From positions 62,001 to 126,000 of the forward strand of contig NZ_JACXXE010000007.1 of the NCBI RefSeq assembly GCF_014764715.1: a stretch of DNA of 64,000 nt, read 5' to 3'. Shown here in pieces: positions 19,057 through 31,631 of the stretch. Each line of letters opens with the position of its first letter. Position 1 is the stretch's first letter. The stretch comes from Bacillus crepusculi (GTDB lineage Bacteria; Bacillota; Bacilli; Bacillales; Bacillaceae). Both the position numbers and the translations under genes were made by a program. The notes under the pieces were generated by a model, which was not told the origin of the DNA, did not search any database, and saw nothing but the letters and a program-made list of their open reading frames with translations.

Positions 19057-22000
19057 ATGAATTCGATCATCAATTTTGTATTAAAGAACAAGTTCGCTGT
19101 ATGGCTCATGACGATTATCGTAACAGTTGCTGGTCTATATGCCGGATTGAATATGAAACAAGAGTCAATCCCGAATATCAACACTCCAGTCATTACGGTT
19201 TCTACAACGTATCCTGGCGCAACGCCGGACGAAGTATCAGATAAGGTGACTGATCCAATTGAGAAGTCTATTCAAAACCTCAATGGGGTGAATGTGGTCA
19301 CTTCTAATTCTTTTGAGAATGCCTCATCGATTCAAATCGAGTACGATTACAATAAAGATATGGATGAAGCAAAGAAGGAAATTGAAGATGCCATTAGCAA
19401 TATCAATTTTCCGGAAAATGCAGAAAAACCAAAAATCGCACGCTTTAGCATCAACGCGATTCCAATCTTAGCTCTTAGTGTCTCCGGTGATAAAGAATCA
19501 TTACAAGACCTGACACAAAAAGTGGAAAATGATCTTATTCCTTCTCTTCAAGGCTTAGATGGTGTCTCTTCTGTCGAAGCTTCTGGACAACAAATCAAAG
19601 AAGTAGAATTTTCTTTTAAACAAAAGAAATTAAAGGAATATGGTTTAGATGAAGAAACTGTCCAAAACATGATCAAAGGCTCTGATGTCAATGTACCTTT
19701 AGGGTTATACACATTTGGCAACAAGCAAAAATCAGTCGTAGTGGATGGCAATATTTTAAGCGTTAAAGATTTGAAAAACATGCGAATTCCTGTTACGCCA
19801 AGTGCAAGCACAGGAGCATCTTCAAGCGGCTCAGGAAATGCAGGTGCCCAAGGTGCCGACCAGGAGGCTGGAAGTGCAGCAAGTCAGCAACAGGCAGCAG
19901 CAGCTCAGCAGCAAACTCGTGCAGGTGCAGCAAGCGGTCAATCTGTAGAGCTGCCAACGATCAAACTTTCTGAGATTGCAGATATTAAAGTCGTGAAAGA
20001 TGCAGAATCGATTTCTAGAACGAATGGAAAAGACAGTATCGGTCTGCAAATTGTCAAAGGCTCTGATGCCAACACAGTGAGTGTGGCAGAAGAAGTCACA
20101 AAAGAGCTTGAGAAATTCAAAAAAGACAACAAAGGAATTAAAGTCAGCACCACATATGATCAAGCAGGACCGATTAAAGAGTCTGTCAGCACAATGTTGA
20201 ACAAGGCGATCATCGGAGCAATCTTTGCGATCATTATCATTATGTTGTTCCTTCGAGATATCAAATCAACATTAATTTCGGTGATTTCCATTCCGTTATC
20301 CCTGTTGATTGCTGTTTTATTATTAAATCAGCTGGATATCACATTAAATATCATGACACTTGGTGCCATGACAGTCGCCATTGGACGTGTTGTCGATGAC
20401 TCGATTGTTGTCATAGAAAATATCTATCGACGAATGGCGTTAAAAGATGAACCGTTAAAGGGCAAAGCACTCGTCAGAGAAGCCACAAAAGAAATGTTTA
20501 TTCCGATTATGTCTTCGACGATTGTCACTATTGCGGTATTCTTGCCATTAGCTCTAGTGGGTGGAATGATTGGTGAACTATTCATCCCATTTGCATTAAC
20601 CATTGTGTTTGCTCTAATGGCTTCACTACTTGTTGCCATTACAATCGTTCCAATGATGGCTCACAGCCTATTTAAAAAGAACCTGTACGGCAAAGCGAAA
20701 AAGGTAAAAGAACACAAACCAAGCAAGCTTGCTGGTGGTTATAGACGTGTACTGAATTGGACACTCAACCATAAATGGATCACATCAGGAATTGCGATTC
20801 TCATGCTTGTCGGAAGCTTATTCTTAGCACCACTTGTCGGCGTTAGCTTCTTACCACAGGAAGCAGAAAAAACGGCTATGGTGACATATACACCAGAACC
20901 TGGACAAACGAGAGAACAAGCCATTGCTGAAACGAAAAAGGCTGAAGAATACTTAATGAAACGTGATCATGTCAATACGGTTCAATATTCACTAGGCTCT
21001 TCCAATGCCCTTACAGCAAGTGTTGGTGGAAACTCTAACGGTGCATTATTCTTCGTACAATACGACGATGACACACCAAACTTTGATAAAGAAAAGGATC
21101 GAGTCGTCAAAGCCCTGCAAGACAAAACGTCTAAAGGGGAATGGAAATCACAAGACTTCTCATCTGCTGGTGCAAGCAATACAGTGACGTACTATGTGTA
21201 CGGTGACAAAGCAAGTGATATTGAAGGTACAGTAAAAGATGTCGAGAACATCTTAAAAGATGAGAAAAATCTGAAAAACGTCAGCACAAGCTTATCTGAG
21301 AAGTATGACGAATATACATTTAATGCAGATCAAGAAAAACTAGCGAAGCTAGGCTTAACTGCTTCACAAATCGCTCAAGCGATTGCACCTCAAAATAGTG
21401 AAACAACACTGACGAAAGTCACAGAGGATGGCAAAGAACTTGATGTGAAGCTTCAAACAGAAAAAGATGAATATAAGAGCAAAAAGGATTTAGAAAATAA
21501 AAAGATCACAACACCGACAGGGCAAGAAGTCCGAATTGGTGATGTCGTAAAAGTAAAAGATGGTACGACAGCAAATACGGTGACAAAACGTGATGGGAAA
21601 ATCTACGCAGAAGTGTCTGGTGACATGACGACAGACGATGTATCAAGTGTGACACAAGATGTTCAGAAGAAAGTCGATAAGCTTGATTTGAAATCTGGCG
21701 TTACGATTGATACAGGCGGTGTAAGTGCGGATATTGAGGAATCCTTTACACAGCTTGGACTCGCAATGCTTGCAGCGATTGCTATTGTATACCTTGTTCT
21801 CGTCATTACATTTGGCGGAGGTCTTGCACCATTTGCAATTCTGTTCTCACTTCCATTTACGATTATTGGTGCACTCGTTGGATTGTTTGTAGCGAAAGAA
21901 ACCATCAGCTTAAATGCCATGATTGGATTGCTGATGCTGATCGGAATCGTTGTAACAAATGCCATTGTCTTGATTGACCGAGTGATTCATAAAGAAAAAG

Positions 22001-22266
22001 AAGGTCTTTCTACAAGAGAAGCTTTACTTGAAGCAGGTACAATAAGATTACGTCCAATCTTAATGACGGCACTTGCGACGATCGGTGCACTGCTGCCACT
22101 CGCATTAGGTTTTGAAGGTGGAAGTCAGATCGTATCAAAAGGACTTGGTGTCACCGTGATTGGCGGTTTAACAAGCTCTACACTTCTCACATTGGTCATC
22201 GTACCAATCGTGTATGAAATTTTAAGCAAGTTTAGACGTAAGAAAAAGTATGCAGATGAAGAGTAA
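19057..22266 (+). CDS. swrC: SwrC, RND-family multidrug/surfactin exporter
   Basis: A 1069-residue AcrB-like RND transporter (YerP). In B. subtilis it gives self-resistance to surfactin and is needed for swarming. Twelve membrane helices are expected: one at the N-terminus, then blocks at about 385-545 and 880-1060. The proton-relay Asp pair is seen in GRVVDDSIVVIENIYRR. Residues about 249-298 form an unusual low-complexity Gly/Ser/Ala/Gln segment in the periplasmic-type porter loops. ATG 19057 is chosen because GGAGG lies 7 bases upstream; the in-frame ATG at 19045 lies before that site. Confidence 0.93.
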   Translation: MNSIINFVLKNKFAVWLMTIIVTVAGLYAGLNMKQESIPNINTPVITVSTTYPGATPDEVSDKVTDPIEKSIQNLNGVNVVTSNSFENASSIQIEYDYNKDMDEAKKEIEDAISNINFPENAEKPKIARFSINAIPILALSVSGDKESLQDLTQKVENDLIPSLQGLDGVSSVEASGQQIKEVEFSFKQKKLKEYGLDEETVQNMIKGSDVNVPLGLYTFGNKQKSVVVDGNILSVKDLKNMRIPVTPSASTGASSSGSGNAGAQGADQEAGSAASQQQAAAAQQQTRAGAASGQSVELPTIKLSEIADIKVVKDAESISRTNGKDSIGLQIVKGSDANTVSVAEEVTKELEKFKKDNKGIKVSTTYDQAGPIKESVSTMLNKAIIGAIFAIIIIMLFLRDIKSTLISVISIPLSLLIAVLLLNQLDITLNIMTLGAMTVAIGRVVDDSIVVIENIYRRMALKDEPLKGKALVREATKEMFIPIMSSTIVTIAVFLPLALVGGMIGELFIPFALTIVFALMASLLVAITIVPMMAHSLFKKNLYGKAKKVKEHKPSKLAGGYRRVLNWTLNHKWITSGIAILMLVGSLFLAPLVGVSFLPQEAEKTAMVTYTPEPGQTREQAIAETKKAEEYLMKRDHVNTVQYSLGSSNALTASVGGNSNGALFFVQYDDDTPNFDKEKDRVVKALQDKTSKGEWKSQDFSSAGASNTVTYYVYGDKASDIEGTVKDVENILKDEKNLKNVSTSLSEKYDEYTFNADQEKLAKLGLTASQIAQAIAPQNSETTLTKVTEDGKELDVKLQTEKDEYKSKKDLENKKITTPTGQEVRIGDVVKVKDGTTANTVTKRDGKIYAEVSGDMTTDDVSSVTQDVQKKVDKLDLKSGVTIDTGGVSADIEESFTQLGLAMLAAIAIVYLVLVITFGGGLAPFAILFSLPFTIIGALVGLFVAKETISLNAMIGLLMLIGIVVTNAIVLIDRVIHKEKEGLSTREALLEAGTIRLRPILMTALATIGALLPLALGFEGGSQIVSKGLGVTVIGGLTSSTLLTLVIVPIVYEILSKFRRKKKYADEE

Positions 22267-22271
22267 GAGGA

Positions 22272-22297
22272 AGCCCCGCTAATGAGCGGGGCTTTTT
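22272..22297 (+). terminator. Terminator of swrC
   Basis: AGCCCCGCT / AGCGGGGCT stem, loop AAT, then TTTTTT. Confidence 0.9.
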
Positions 22298-23250
22298 TAT
22301 GATGAAATCTGGCAAACGGCTTTTCTCATCAGCTCTTCAAACGCTTGGAAAAATGCATCACGATCAACATGATCAATCACTTGAATGGATTTTCCATCTG
22401 GATGCTCTTCGGTACGTCCTTGCTTTGGTGTTTCGGTATAAACGATCGCGCTCAATTCCTTTGAGCGAGTAAATGATGATGAAGCGAGAGTAATCGTTGT
22501 CAGCACATCCCATAAGTAGTAAGTCGAGTTCGTTTCGTGATGAATGAGAGGCGGACAAAAGGCATAACATTGCCCAATAAAATCAATTCCGATATGAGAC
22601 CGAAGGGAAGCCCAGCGCTGACGGACATCAAGTGTAAGCGGGACTTGATTTGTGCTTTCAAGTGCGACCATTTCAATAGGAAAGCGTTCCTGAAAGACAG
22701 TGCTGACAGCGTAAGGGTCCCAAAAGGCATTCCATTCGGCTGTCCCATCATGCTCGGGTTCTTCGACATTTCCTTTTTCAAGGAACGTACCGCCCATCCA
22801 CACCAATTTCTCAATTTTATTAGAGATTGAAGGATCCTCTTCTAAGGCGCGTGCAAGGTCAGTGAGTGGTCCTGTAAATAGAAGGATGACAGGTTCTGTT
22901 GCCTTTTTAACTGTTTCAATCAGATGAAGATGTGCTGGAAGCTTGGATACTTTTGTATCAACAGTGCCTTTTTCGTTTAAAATGGGCAGTGCATCTACAT
23001 AAAAAGCATGCATGCGCCACTCTTTCGGAAAGGGATTGACGCCTCTAGAATTGGAAGCAGCGACTTCAATTTCATACGGGCTAAATCGATCAATGATTTT
23101 TTGAGAAGCACTTAGCGCAGGCTCTAAATAACAATCAGCAGGAATCACAGACATCCCAATGACTTTCAGGTGTTCCATTTGAAGGAGCAAAAATAAGGAG
23201 ACGAGGTCATCAACACCGCCATCATGATTGAAATACACAGGCTTTTTCAT
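22297..23250 (-). CDS. Nucleoside hydrolase (IunH family)
   Basis: A 317-residue inosine/uridine-preferring nucleoside hydrolase family protein, cleaving the N-glycosidic bond of ribonucleosides for salvage. The calcium-binding aspartate motif appears as HDGGVDD near residue 9 (usual form DxDxGxDD), with ILLFTGPLTDLARAL and VWMGGTF in the core. The start ATG 23250 has AAAGGATG upstream. The substrate is not predictable. It sits between swrC and dgkB, where I recall no such gene in B. subtilis, so it may be a lineage-specific insertion. Confidence 0.82.
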   Translation of the reverse strand: MKKPVYFNHDGGVDDLVSLFLLLQMEHLKVIGMSVIPADCYLEPALSASQKIIDRFSPYEIEVAASNSRGVNPFPKEWRMHAFYVDALPILNEKGTVDTKVSKLPAHLHLIETVKKATEPVILLFTGPLTDLARALEEDPSISNKIEKLVWMGGTFLEKGNVEEPEHDGTAEWNAFWDPYAVSTVFQERFPIEMVALESTNQVPLTLDVRQRWASLRSHIGIDFIGQCYAFCPPLIHHETNSTYYLWDVLTTITLASSSFTRSKELSAIVYTETPKQGRTEEHPDGKSIQVIDHVDRDAFFQAFEELMRKAVCQISS

Positions 23251-23349
23251 CGCATACCATCCTTTTCATCGTTTTCTTTTATCTTATCAGAATGCTTTCC
23301 TGCTGAGGGATAAGAGCCATGAGATTTCAAATATTAGGTGGCTGTTCTG

Positions 23350-23377
23350 TTGCCATTTTCAAAACTCATAGTATAAT
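23350..23377 (+). promoter_or_regulatory. Candidate sigma-A promoter of dgkB
   Basis: TTGCCA (23350-23355), a 16-base spacer and a perfect TATAAT (23372-23377), 55 bases before dgkB. Confidence 0.6.
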
Positions 23378-23431
23378 TAAAGGTTGTTAGTGGTGAAAAT
23401 AGATTGCATAATGAATATAGGATGATGATGA

Positions 23432-24340
23432 ATGAAACGTGCTCGAATTATATACAATCCGACATCTGGACGTGAACTCTTCAAGAAGAATTTAGCGCAG
23501 GTTTTGCAAAAATTTGAACAAGCAGGCTATGAAACATCTTGTCATGCGACGACATGTGCAGGAGATGCCACGCAAGCAGCAGAACAAGCCGCACAGAGAG
23601 ATTTTGATTTAATTGTAGCAGCTGGTGGAGACGGCACGATTAATGAAGTCGTCAATGGATTAGCACCGCTTGAAAAAAGACCAAAACTAGGAATCATTCC
23701 AGTTGGAACGACAAATGACTTCGCAAGAGCACTTGGCATTCCAAGAGAAGATATTTTAAAAGCAACAGATGCCATTATTGATGGTGTAGCGAAGCCGCTT
23801 GATATCGGTAAAGTCAATGGCCATTATTTTATTAATATTGCTGGCGGCGGCCGGTTAACAGAGCTCACCTATGAGGTGCCTAGTAAGCTGAAGACAATGC
23901 TTGGACAGCTTGCTTATTATTTAAAAGGCATGGAGATGCTTCCTTCTATCCGCCCGACAGAAGTCGAAATTGAATATGACGGCAAATTGTTTCATGGAGA
24001 AATCATGCTGTTTCTTGTTTCACTCACAAACTCAGTAGGCGGCTTTGAAAAGCTAGCACCAGATTCCATTTTAGATGATGGGATGTTTGACCTGATTATT
24101 TTAAAAAAGGTCAATCTAGCAGAAGCCATTCGAGTGGTCAGTCTTGCACTTCGAGGCGAGCATATTCATGATAACAATGTCATCTACGCAAAAGCGAATC
24201 GCGTAAAGGTAGATGTAAAAGATAAAATGCAACTCAATTTAGATGGCGAATACGGCGGCATGCTGCCAGGTGAATTTGAAAACCTGTATCGCCATATTGA
24301 ATTTATTGTGCCAAAAGCGACAGCTGAAAAAATAGGGTAG
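23432..24340 (+). CDS. dgkB: DgkB, diacylglycerol kinase
   Basis: A 302-residue soluble diacylglycerol kinase (YerQ). It phosphorylates diacylglycerol released during lipoteichoic acid synthesis, returning phosphatidic acid to lipid metabolism; it is essential in B. subtilis. The catalytic domain carries GGDGTINEVVNGL (about residues 65-77) and GIIPVGTTNDFARALGIP, the signature of the DAGK/LCB5 family. Start ATG 23432. A terminator follows before rlmCD. Confidence 0.94.
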   Translation: MKRARIIYNPTSGRELFKKNLAQVLQKFEQAGYETSCHATTCAGDATQAAEQAAQRDFDLIVAAGGDGTINEVVNGLAPLEKRPKLGIIPVGTTNDFARALGIPREDILKATDAIIDGVAKPLDIGKVNGHYFINIAGGGRLTELTYEVPSKLKTMLGQLAYYLKGMEMLPSIRPTEVEIEYDGKLFHGEIMLFLVSLTNSVGGFEKLAPDSILDDGMFDLIILKKVNLAEAIRVVSLALRGEHIHDNNVIYAKANRVKVDVKDKMQLNLDGEYGGMLPGEFENLYRHIEFIVPKATAEKIG

Positions 24341-24346
24341 AGATTG

Positions 24347-24380
24347 AACTTGGTTCCTTATGGCGACCAAGTTTTTCTTT
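24347..24380 (+). terminator. Terminator between dgkB and rlmCD
   Basis: AACTTGGT / ACCAAGTT stem and TTTCTTT tail. It covers the ATG at 24360, which argues against that codon as the rlmCD start. Confidence 0.75.
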
Positions 24381-24401
24381 GCAAATGAGGTGATAAAATT
24401 G

Positions 24402-25781
24402 GTGAAAATGAAACCGCCTGTTCAAAAAAATGAATACTACAATGTAACCTTCGAAGATTTAACGCACGAAGGTGCAGGAGTAGCGAAAATAGAGGGCTTC
24501 CCTGTCTTTGTACCGAATGCACTTCCTGACGAACAAGGGAAAATCAAAGTCACACGTGTCAAAAAAGGATTTGCTTTTGGACGACTCATGGAGCTGACAA
24601 AGGAAAGTCAGCACAGGCAAGATGCGCCATGTCCTATCTATAAGCAGTGCGGAGGCTGTCAAATTCAGCATATGAGCTATGAAGGCCAGCTGCTTTTTAA
24701 ACAGAAACAAGTAAAGGACGTATTGGAGCGGATCGGCAAGCTTGATATGAGCCGTGTAAAAGTTCATCCTGTACTCGGCATGGAAGACCCTTGGAATTAC
24801 CGAAACAAAGCACAAGTACCAGTTGGTGAACGGGAAGGCGGACTTGTTGCAGGATTTTATCAGCAGCGTACCCATGAAATCATTGATATGGAAAAATGTT
24901 TGATCCAGCAATCAGAAAATGACGAAGTGGTACAGGCAGTAAAAGACATCTGCAATGCGTTTGGCATAAAAGCATATAACGAAGAGCGGCACAAAGGCTG
25001 GCTGCGTCATGTTATGGTTCGCTACGGTATTGCAACAGGTGAAATGATGGTTGTGTTTGTCACTAGAACGGCTGACTTTCCGCAAAAACAGCAGGTGATT
25101 GAGCAGATTATAGCACGCTTCCCACACGTTCGGTCAATTGTGCAAAACGTGAATTCAAAGAAGACAAATGTCATTTTCGGAGACGAAACGACCGTTTTAT
25201 GGGGAGAAGAATACATTTATGACACGATTGGCGACATCAAATTTGCCATTTCAGCCCGCTCGTTTTATCAAGTGAATCCAACTCAAACAAAGGTTCTTTA
25301 CGACAAAGCCCTTGAATATGCAGAGCTGCAAGGCGAAGAAACCGTCATTGATGCGTATTGCGGAATTGGTACGATTTCCTTATTTCTCGCACAAAAAGCA
25401 GGCAGAGTATATGGCGTAGAAATTGTGCCAGAAGCAATTGAAGATGCAAAGCGCAATGCTGCCTTAAACGGGATTAACAACGTTGAATTCGCAGTTGGCG
25501 AAGCAGAAGCCGTTATCCCGAACTGGTACAAAGAAGGCATCAAAGCAGACACGCTAGTTGTCGATCCGCCTAGAAAAGGCTGCGACGAAGCACTGCTAGA
25601 CACCATTTTAAAGATGAAACCAAACCGAGTTGTTTATGTTTCCTGTAATCCTGGGACGCTAGCTCGTGATTTGCGAATTCTAGAAGATGGCGGGTATGTG
25701 ACGGAGGAAGTGCAGCCTGTGGATATGTTTCCGCATACGAGTCATGTGGAGTGCGTGGCAAGTCTTGTAATCAATCATTAA
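24402..25781 (+). CDS. rlmCD: RlmCD, 23S rRNA uracil-C5 methyltransferase
   Basis: A 459-residue SAM-dependent enzyme (YefA) that makes m5U747 and m5U1939 in 23S rRNA in B. subtilis. Domains: N-terminal TRAM RNA-binding domain (about 10-65), a 4Fe-4S cysteine cluster (C77, C83, C86 in [10 protein letters not shown] plus a later Cys), and a Rossmann domain with [16 protein letters not shown] and the catalytic Cys in [16 protein letters not shown] 24402 is chosen because GAGGTGA lies 8 bases upstream and the product then begins MKMKPP as in B. subtilis; TTG 24399 is also possible. Confidence 0.92.
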   Translation: MKMKPPVQKNEYYNVTFEDLTHEGAGVAKIEGFPVFVPNALPDEQGKIKVTRVKKGFAFGRLMELTKESQHRQDAPCPIYKQCGGCQIQHMSYEGQLLFKQKQVKDVLERIGKLDMSRVKVHPVLGMEDPWNYRNKAQVPVGEREGGLVAGFYQQRTHEIIDMEKCLIQQSENDEVVQAVKDICNAFGIKAYNEERHKGWLRHVMVRYGIATGEMMVVFVTRTADFPQKQQVIEQIIARFPHVRSIVQNVNSKKTNVIFGDETTVLWGEEYIYDTIGDIKFAISARSFYQVNPTQTKVLYDKALEYAELQGEETVIDAYCGIGTISLFLAQKAGRVYGVEIVPEAIEDAKRNAALNGINNVEFAVGEAEAVIPNWYKEGIKADTLVVDPPRKGCDEALLDTILKMKPNRVVYVSCNPGTLARDLRILEDGGYVTEEVQPVDMFPHTSHVECVASLVINH

Positions 25782-25791
25782 TCTAATTGGC

Positions 25792-25835
25792 ATCCCGATT
25801 TCGTGAAAAACGTCGATATCGGGATATTTTTATTT
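25792..25835 (+). terminator. Terminator after rlmCD
   Basis: ATCCCGAT / ATCGGGAT stem followed by ATTTTTATTTT. The remaining ~200 bases before the next gene hold a weak promoter (TATAAT at 25951-25956) and a short GACAT/ATGTC hairpin at 25987-26011. Confidence 0.7.
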
Positions 25836-26032
25836 TCGTTTGCTCTACTTATACCAAAAAACGATAATTTGAGGTGAATTCAATATTTTTATGCCGCATT
25901 CCATCATCAAATGTCCTTTTTTGCAATTTTGCCCGGTTCATATTAAAGTATATAATGATAAAAATTGCTGAAAGACTTTATAGAAGGACATGCCCTGTAA
26001 GGCGCTATGTCATGAGAGGAATTGGATGAAAG

Positions 26033-27007
26033 ATGAGTAAAAATTTCTGGCGTGATTTACCACGGCCATTTTTTATATTAGCACCAATGGAAGAAGTGAC
26101 AGATGTTGTGTTTCGTCATGTTGTGAGTGAGGCGGCGAGACCGGATGTGTTTTTTACAGAGTTTACGAATAGTGAGAGCTATTGCCACCCTGATGGCATT
26201 AAAAGTGTGAAGGGCCGCCTAACGTTTACAGAGGATGAGCAGCCGATTGTTGCTCATATTTGGGGGGACAAACCTGAAAACTTTAGACAAATGAGCATTG
26301 GAATGGCGGAGTTAGGATTTCAGGGACTTGATATTAATATGGGCTGTCCTGTTCCAAATGTCACGCAAAACGGGAAGGGCAGTGGCTTGATTCTTCGTCC
26401 AGACGTTGCGGCAGAGCTGATTCAAGCGGCAAAGGCTGGGGGATTACCTGTCAGTGTGAAAACAAGACTAGGGTTTACAGAGGTCGATGAATGGCGCGGA
26501 TGGCTTAGACACATATTGGAGCAAGATATTGCGAATTTATCGATTCATCTTCGTACAAGAAAGGAAATGAGCCAAGTGGATGCGCATTGGGAGCTTATTC
26601 CGGAGATTAAAAAACTTCGTGATGAAGTAGCCCCTGATACTCTTTTAACGATCAATGGTGATATTCCTGATCGTCAAACGGGCTTAAAGCTCGCTGAGCA
26701 ACATGGAATAGACGGAGTGATGATTGGGCGCGGAATTTTCCATAACCCATTTGCCTTTGAAAAAGAACCAAAGGAGCATACGAGTGATGAATTGCTCGGT
26801 CTTTTAAGATTGCATCTTGATCTTCATGATCAATATTCCTCACTAGGCTTGCGTCCATTCAAGGCATTGCACCGCTTCTTTAAGATTTATGTGAAAGGTT
26901 TTAGAGGAGCGAGCTTTCTAAGAAATCAATTAATGAACACATCATCAACAGATGAAGTGCGTGTAATGCTGGATGAATTTGAAGCAAGAAATAAAGAACA
27001 ATCATGA
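26033..27007 (+). CDS. tRNA-dihydrouridine synthase
   Basis: A 324-residue FMN-dependent Dus enzyme that reduces uridine to dihydrouridine in tRNA. It has the TIM-barrel start [16 protein letters not shown], the catalytic-cysteine region [22 protein letters not shown], substrate-loop VSVKTRLGF, and phosphate-binding [13 protein letters not shown]. It is closer to the DusC-like branch than to the short DusB next to lysS in Bacillus, so it is probably an extra paralogue. ATG 26033 with GAGAGGAA upstream. Confidence 0.9.
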   Translation: MSKNFWRDLPRPFFILAPMEEVTDVVFRHVVSEAARPDVFFTEFTNSESYCHPDGIKSVKGRLTFTEDEQPIVAHIWGDKPENFRQMSIGMAELGFQGLDINMGCPVPNVTQNGKGSGLILRPDVAAELIQAAKAGGLPVSVKTRLGFTEVDEWRGWLRHILEQDIANLSIHLRTRKEMSQVDAHWELIPEIKKLRDEVAPDTLLTINGDIPDRQTGLKLAEQHGIDGVMIGRGIFHNPFAFEKEPKEHTSDELLGLLRLHLDLHDQYSSLGLRPFKALHRFFKIYVKGFRGASFLRNQLMNTSSTDEVRVMLDEFEARNKEQS

Positions 27008-27013
27008 CCAACA

Positions 27014-27041
27014 AGAGGAGGGGGAACCCTTCTCTTTTTTT
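27014..27041 (+). terminator. Terminator after the dus gene
   Basis: AGAGGAGGG / CCCTTCTCT stem (one mismatch) with a GGAA loop and T7. Confidence 0.8.
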
Positions 27042-27114
27042 ATTAAATAGGACTATTAAACTAGTTATCTTAAATGGTAAAATGAGATAGAAATAACAAT
27101 TGGAGGTACTTTAT

Positions 27115-27567
27115 TTGAAACCATTTTGGGATAAAGACAGAGAAAGTGAAGAGACATTTAAGAAAATCAATGAGAAAGGCATTGCAAAAGCGGAAAAGAA
27201 GCTTGGCGTCATCTTGCCTGATACATATAAGAAACTTATTCTGGAACAAAATGGCGGGTATACACTGCATAACGCTTTTCCAACGGATCAGCCGAATGGA
27301 TGGGCAGAGGATCATGTGTCATTTGATCATTTAAGAGGAATTTCCAAAGATGAAGGCATTATGGATAGTGATTATTTAATAGAAGAATGGGAATTGCCTG
27401 AGGGTCTTGTGCTTATTTGTGGGGATGGTCATACTTGGATCGCTTTGGATTATAGAGAAACAAAGGAACATCCGCCGATTCATTACTTTGATCTAGAAGA
27501 TGAGACGGATTTCAAATTAGCGGATTCGTTTGATGAACTGCTTGCTGGGCATTATACTGCTGAATAA
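27115..27567 (+). CDS. SMI1/KNR4 family protein
   Basis: A 150-residue protein of the SMI1/KNR4 (SUKH) superfamily: AEKKLGVILPDTYKKLIL is the typical opening and IALDYRETKEHPPIHYFD the typical late strand with acidic residues. Many SUKH proteins are immunity partners of polymorphic toxins, but no toxin gene is adjacent, so the role is open. TTG 27115 is the likely start, with TGGAGGT 7 bases upstream; the ORF extends five codons further 5' without a ribosome site. Confidence 0.8.
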   Translation: MKPFWDKDRESEETFKKINEKGIAKAEKKLGVILPDTYKKLILEQNGGYTLHNAFPTDQPNGWAEDHVSFDHLRGISKDEGIMDSDYLIEEWELPEGLVLICGDGHTWIALDYRETKEHPPIHYFDLEDETDFKLADSFDELLAGHYTAE

Positions 27568-27622
27568 CATGAAAAAGAAAAGGCAGCCGCAAGTAGATAA
27601 CCGTTGTTATACAGTGTTTTTT

Positions 27623-27651
27623 GAGAGAGACAAAAGAGTCTCTCTTTTTTT
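27623..27651 (+). terminator. Terminator after the SMI1 gene
   Basis: GAGAGAGAC AAAA GAGTCTCTC then T7: near-perfect stem. Confidence 0.85.
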
Positions 27652-27695
27652 GTGAAGCAACATTGAATCTCTCTCCAAAACTGTACCTGTTATGT

Positions 27696-28460
27696 TTAAG
27701 TCCTATTATTCAATTGGTTCACTTTCCACTCACTAAATTTCCTGACGATAATATCTGCCACAATATAAAAAGGCAGAAAGCTGGAGTTGTCTACTTTGTT
27801 ATATAAGAGAAACGGGGTGCTGCTTACATAGATGTTAAACATGGCATTTTGTGCAAGAAGGTTATTTCTTAATGTGGTCATGCTGATAAATTTGATATGT
27901 CTCGTTTTCACCAATTGAATGATTTCATCTAAATTCTTCGATTCACCCGATAAGGAAATGATAAATAAAAGGTCATCCTCACCAAATTCAATGATTCCAT
28001 CTGTTAAGTCCCGCTTGCTTCGTAATACTTGAGATTTTTTATGCAGTGACCATAGCTGCCGCTGTACATCATTGGCCAAATCGAGCTGTGCTGTTCCTGT
28101 CCCATAAATATAAATATACGGTGCACGATCTATCAGTTGATTTAATTGATGAAAGTCGAGCTGCTCCATATATTTTCTTGTCTGGCGGATATCTTGATCA
28201 AGCAGCTGCATTAAATCCTGTGTGGTCTCTTCAGTGAAAGCATTTAATTTCACATAAGACTTTAAGTCGCTGTAGCCGTCGAACCCTATTTTCTTGGCAA
28301 GCCGGTGGATGGATGAGATGGAAGTATGAGCATAACGGGCAAGGTCCTGAATTTTCATTGTCTTCATTTCTTCAAGATGATCATGGATCGTTTTAATAAT
28401 ATGCAGGTCATTCTTATTTAAATCTTCGAAGTGTTTATTAACCAGCTTGTCCAGTATCAT
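27696..28460 (-). CDS. RpiR-family regulator of the alpha-glucoside PTS cluster
   Basis: A 254-residue RpiR-type regulator: N-terminal helix-turn-helix domain (MKIQDLARYAHTSISSIHRLAKKIGF) and a C-terminal sugar-isomerase (SIS) domain that senses a sugar phosphate (YIYIYGTGTAQLDLAND). It is divergent from the EIICB and GH4 genes and resembles the regulator of the B. subtilis malA-malR-malP operon (GlvR type), where it activates maltose use. Regulation of the neighbouring pair is inferred. Start ATG 28460. Confidence 0.85.
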   Translation of the reverse strand: MILDKLVNKHFEDLNKNDLHIIKTIHDHLEEMKTMKIQDLARYAHTSISSIHRLAKKIGFDGYSDLKSYVKLNAFTEETTQDLMQLLDQDIRQTRKYMEQLDFHQLNQLIDRAPYIYIYGTGTAQLDLANDVQRQLWSLHKKSQVLRSKRDLTDGIIEFGEDDLLFIISLSGESKNLDEIIQLVKTRHIKFISMTTLRNNLLAQNAMFNIYVSSTPFLLYNKVDNSSFLPFYIVADIIVRKFSEWKVNQLNNRT

Positions 28461-28479
28461 GCGATGTGCCCTCCAACAT

Positions 28480-28510
28480 GAAAATATTTTCTTCCTGTGA
28501 AAATATAATC
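28480..28510. promoter_or_regulatory. Tandem palindromes, candidate RpiR operator
   Basis: GAAAATATTTTC (28480-28491, perfect palindrome) and GAAAATATAATC (28499-28510) are 19 bases apart, about two helical turns, in the gap between the regulator and its presumed target genes. Confidence 0.4.
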
Positions 28511-28555
28511 TAATGTTACAACTTGATTTCTAAATACGTCAAACCTATTGGTTTT

Positions 28556-28569
28556 TGTAAGCGCTCCCT
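28556..28569. promoter_or_regulatory. Candidate cre site upstream of the PTS gene
   Basis: TGTAAGCGCTCCCT fits the CcpA consensus TGWAANCGNTNWCA with two mismatches in the right arm. It lies 40 bases before the EIICB start, consistent with glucose repression of a sugar operon. Confidence 0.5.
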
Positions 28570-28608
28570 TTACAGTGATGTTATGGATCCAGCAAAGGGG
28601 GTATGCTT

Positions 28609-31541
<2,933 letters not shown>

Positions 31542-31546
31542 CACGA

Positions 31547-31595
31547 GAATAAGCAATATGGGCGTCACAGCGCTCATATTGCTTATTTGTTTTTT
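31547..31595 (+). terminator. Terminator of the malP-malA pair
   Basis: Long stem AATAAGCAATATG.. / ..CATATTGCTTATT with loop TCACAG and a T-rich tail. Confidence 0.9.
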
Positions 31596-31631
31596 TAACC
31601 GATGTATTGTGATGGAGAGGAAAAGGCCCCC

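Noticed and set aside
24360-24401. Earlier ATG start for RlmCD
   Set aside because: That ATG lies inside the terminator hairpin of dgkB; the ribosome site fits 24402.
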